NCBI GenBank assembly: GCA_013041945.1
Contig: JABDRC010000014.1
Coordinates: 1 to 7,390, forward strand
Source of the DNA: Halobacteria archaeon
GTDB taxonomy: Bacteria > Pseudomonadota > Gammaproteobacteria > UBA9214
DNA length: 7,390 bases
Direction: 5' to 3'
The notes beneath the pieces are model-generated. The model saw only the letters and a list, made by a program, of their open reading frames with translations. It was not told the DNA's origin and did no database searches. The translations under genes and the position numbers were made by a program. The stretch's first letter is position 1. The number at the start of each line of letters is the position of its first letter. Positions 6,827 through 7,390 of the stretch are shown here, piece after piece.

Positions 6827-6836
6827 GTTGATCAAC
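6827..6836. repeat. 10-base perfect palindrome GTTGATCAAC in the divergent spacer
   Basis: GTTGATCAAC is a perfect dyad, and AA and TT two bases further out also pair. It lies in the spacer between uvrD and the small cysteine-protein gene and could be an operator, but one copy of this length may be chance. Confidence 0.25.
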
Positions 6837-6876
6837 ATTTAATGCCCGCAGACCCCACAGGGTTTCAGGTTTGCGC

Positions 6877-6882
6877 TAGAAT
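6877..6882 (+). promoter_or_regulatory. possible -10 element for the right-hand gene
   Basis: GCTAGAAT ends in TAGAAT (6877-6882), a good -10 hexamer pointing toward the gene at 6986. The expected -35 position (6854-6859, CCCACA) is poor, so the call is weak. Confidence 0.2.
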
Positions 6883-6985
6883 AGGAATTAATATCGGTTG
6901 CAGCACGCAATAAACACGGGTCCTGAATTGCTTTATCGCCCGCCGTGCCAGCCATCACAGCAGGGATGATTCTAGTGGAAACAAT

Positions 6986-7390
6986 ATGGCCATCTTCCTG
7001 ACTGTTCTGCTCAGCGTCGTGATCGTTGCCGGAGTGATGATCCTGTTACGCAGCCGGCGTACACCCTCGCGCGCGCGCCGGATCGCGCACAGCGAATCCG
7101 TATCGCTGGCTCAATCCGGTTCGCTTGCAAACTTGCAGGAAAACAGGTTTTTCTGGGGGGCGGAACTCAGCCAGCCTGGCTGTGCAGAGTCCAGGCAATT
7201 GTTCGGACAGCAGTTCCCCTTTGACAAGGCCCCGGAACTGCCACTCGCAGGCTGCTCGCTCAGGACCTGCGCCTGCCAGTTCAAGGGTTTGCGTGAACGC
7301 CGTATCATGCACCGGCGGCTCGAGTCCGATCGCCGCGGTGAAGTGCGCTTCGACAAGACCCATCCGGATCGCCGCGCCAACGCCGGGCGC
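6986..7390 (+). CDS. small membrane-anchored protein with four-cysteine cluster, unknown function (3' end outside window)
   Basis: The ATG at 6986 opens a frame that stays open for 135 codons to the last base, so the gene continues beyond the window. The first 22 residues (MAIFLTVLLSVVIVAGVMILLR) form one membrane helix, followed by a basic stretch (RSRRTPSRARR) that would hold the rest in the cytoplasm by the positive-inside rule. A linker rich in S, L and Q leads to a conserved-looking domain. It has cysteines C66, C90, C95 and C97 (C-x23-C-x4-C-x-C) around FPFDKAPELPLAGC, then a strongly basic tail (RERRIMHRRLESDRRGE). The pattern recalls small uncharacterised proteobacterial membrane proteins with APxLPLPxC and CxCxY motifs and an arginine-rich DRR end; this is memory, not a search. 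The cysteines could bind a metal. A weak ribosome site (GTGGAA, 6975-6980) precedes the start. It is divergent from uvrD. Confidence 0.72.
   Translation, partial: MAIFLTVLLSVVIVAGVMILLRSRRTPSRARRIAHSESVSLAQSGSLANLQENRFFWGAELSQPGCAESRQLFGQQFPFDKAPELPLAGCSLRTCACQFKGLRERRIMHRRLESDRRGEVRFDKTHPDRRANAGR

Noticed and set aside
6842..6913. A 23-codon frame (ATG 6842 to TAA 6913) in the spacer upstream of the cysteine-protein gene
   Set aside because: There is no ribosome site and the peptide has no notable composition; it is within chance expectation.

Overview
The window looks like a stretch of a gammaproteobacterial chromosome with moderately high GC. UvrD matches the Escherichia coli type closely in length and motifs. 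The signalling protein is a membrane PAS-PAS-GGDEF-EAL enzyme typical of environmental proteobacteria. The large non-coding gap carries proteobacterial REP-type palindromes. The exact genus cannot be read from the sequence.

Layout from left to right. Positions 1-333 (+) are the 3' end of a c-type cytochrome gene whose haem-binding part lies outside the window. Positions 355-1449 (-) hold a convergent gene for a TRAP-type solute-binding lipoprotein with a twin-arginine signal. A 250-base divergent spacer follows, AT-rich from about 1545. Positions 1700-3991 (+) encode a membrane-anchored c-di-GMP enzyme with both synthase and phosphodiesterase residues intact. Positions 3992-4606 are non-coding and packed with two families of dispersed repeats: REP-like hairpins and 9-base-period CACAGAG elements, largely arranged as a nested inverted structure. 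Positions 4607-6778 (-) encode DNA helicase II (UvrD). A 207-base divergent spacer follows. Positions 6986-7390 (+) are the 5' part of a small membrane-anchored, cysteine-containing protein of unknown function that runs off the window end.

The genes do not form one pathway. Strand alternates at every gene, so each is probably its own transcription unit: an electron-transfer protein, a transport receptor without its membrane partners, a second-messenger enzyme, a repair helicase and an unknown protein. No phage, insertion sequence transposase, CRISPR array, tRNA or rRNA was seen. The most unusual part is the repeat mosaic between the two convergent genes. The small cysteine protein at the right edge is the least characterised gene.
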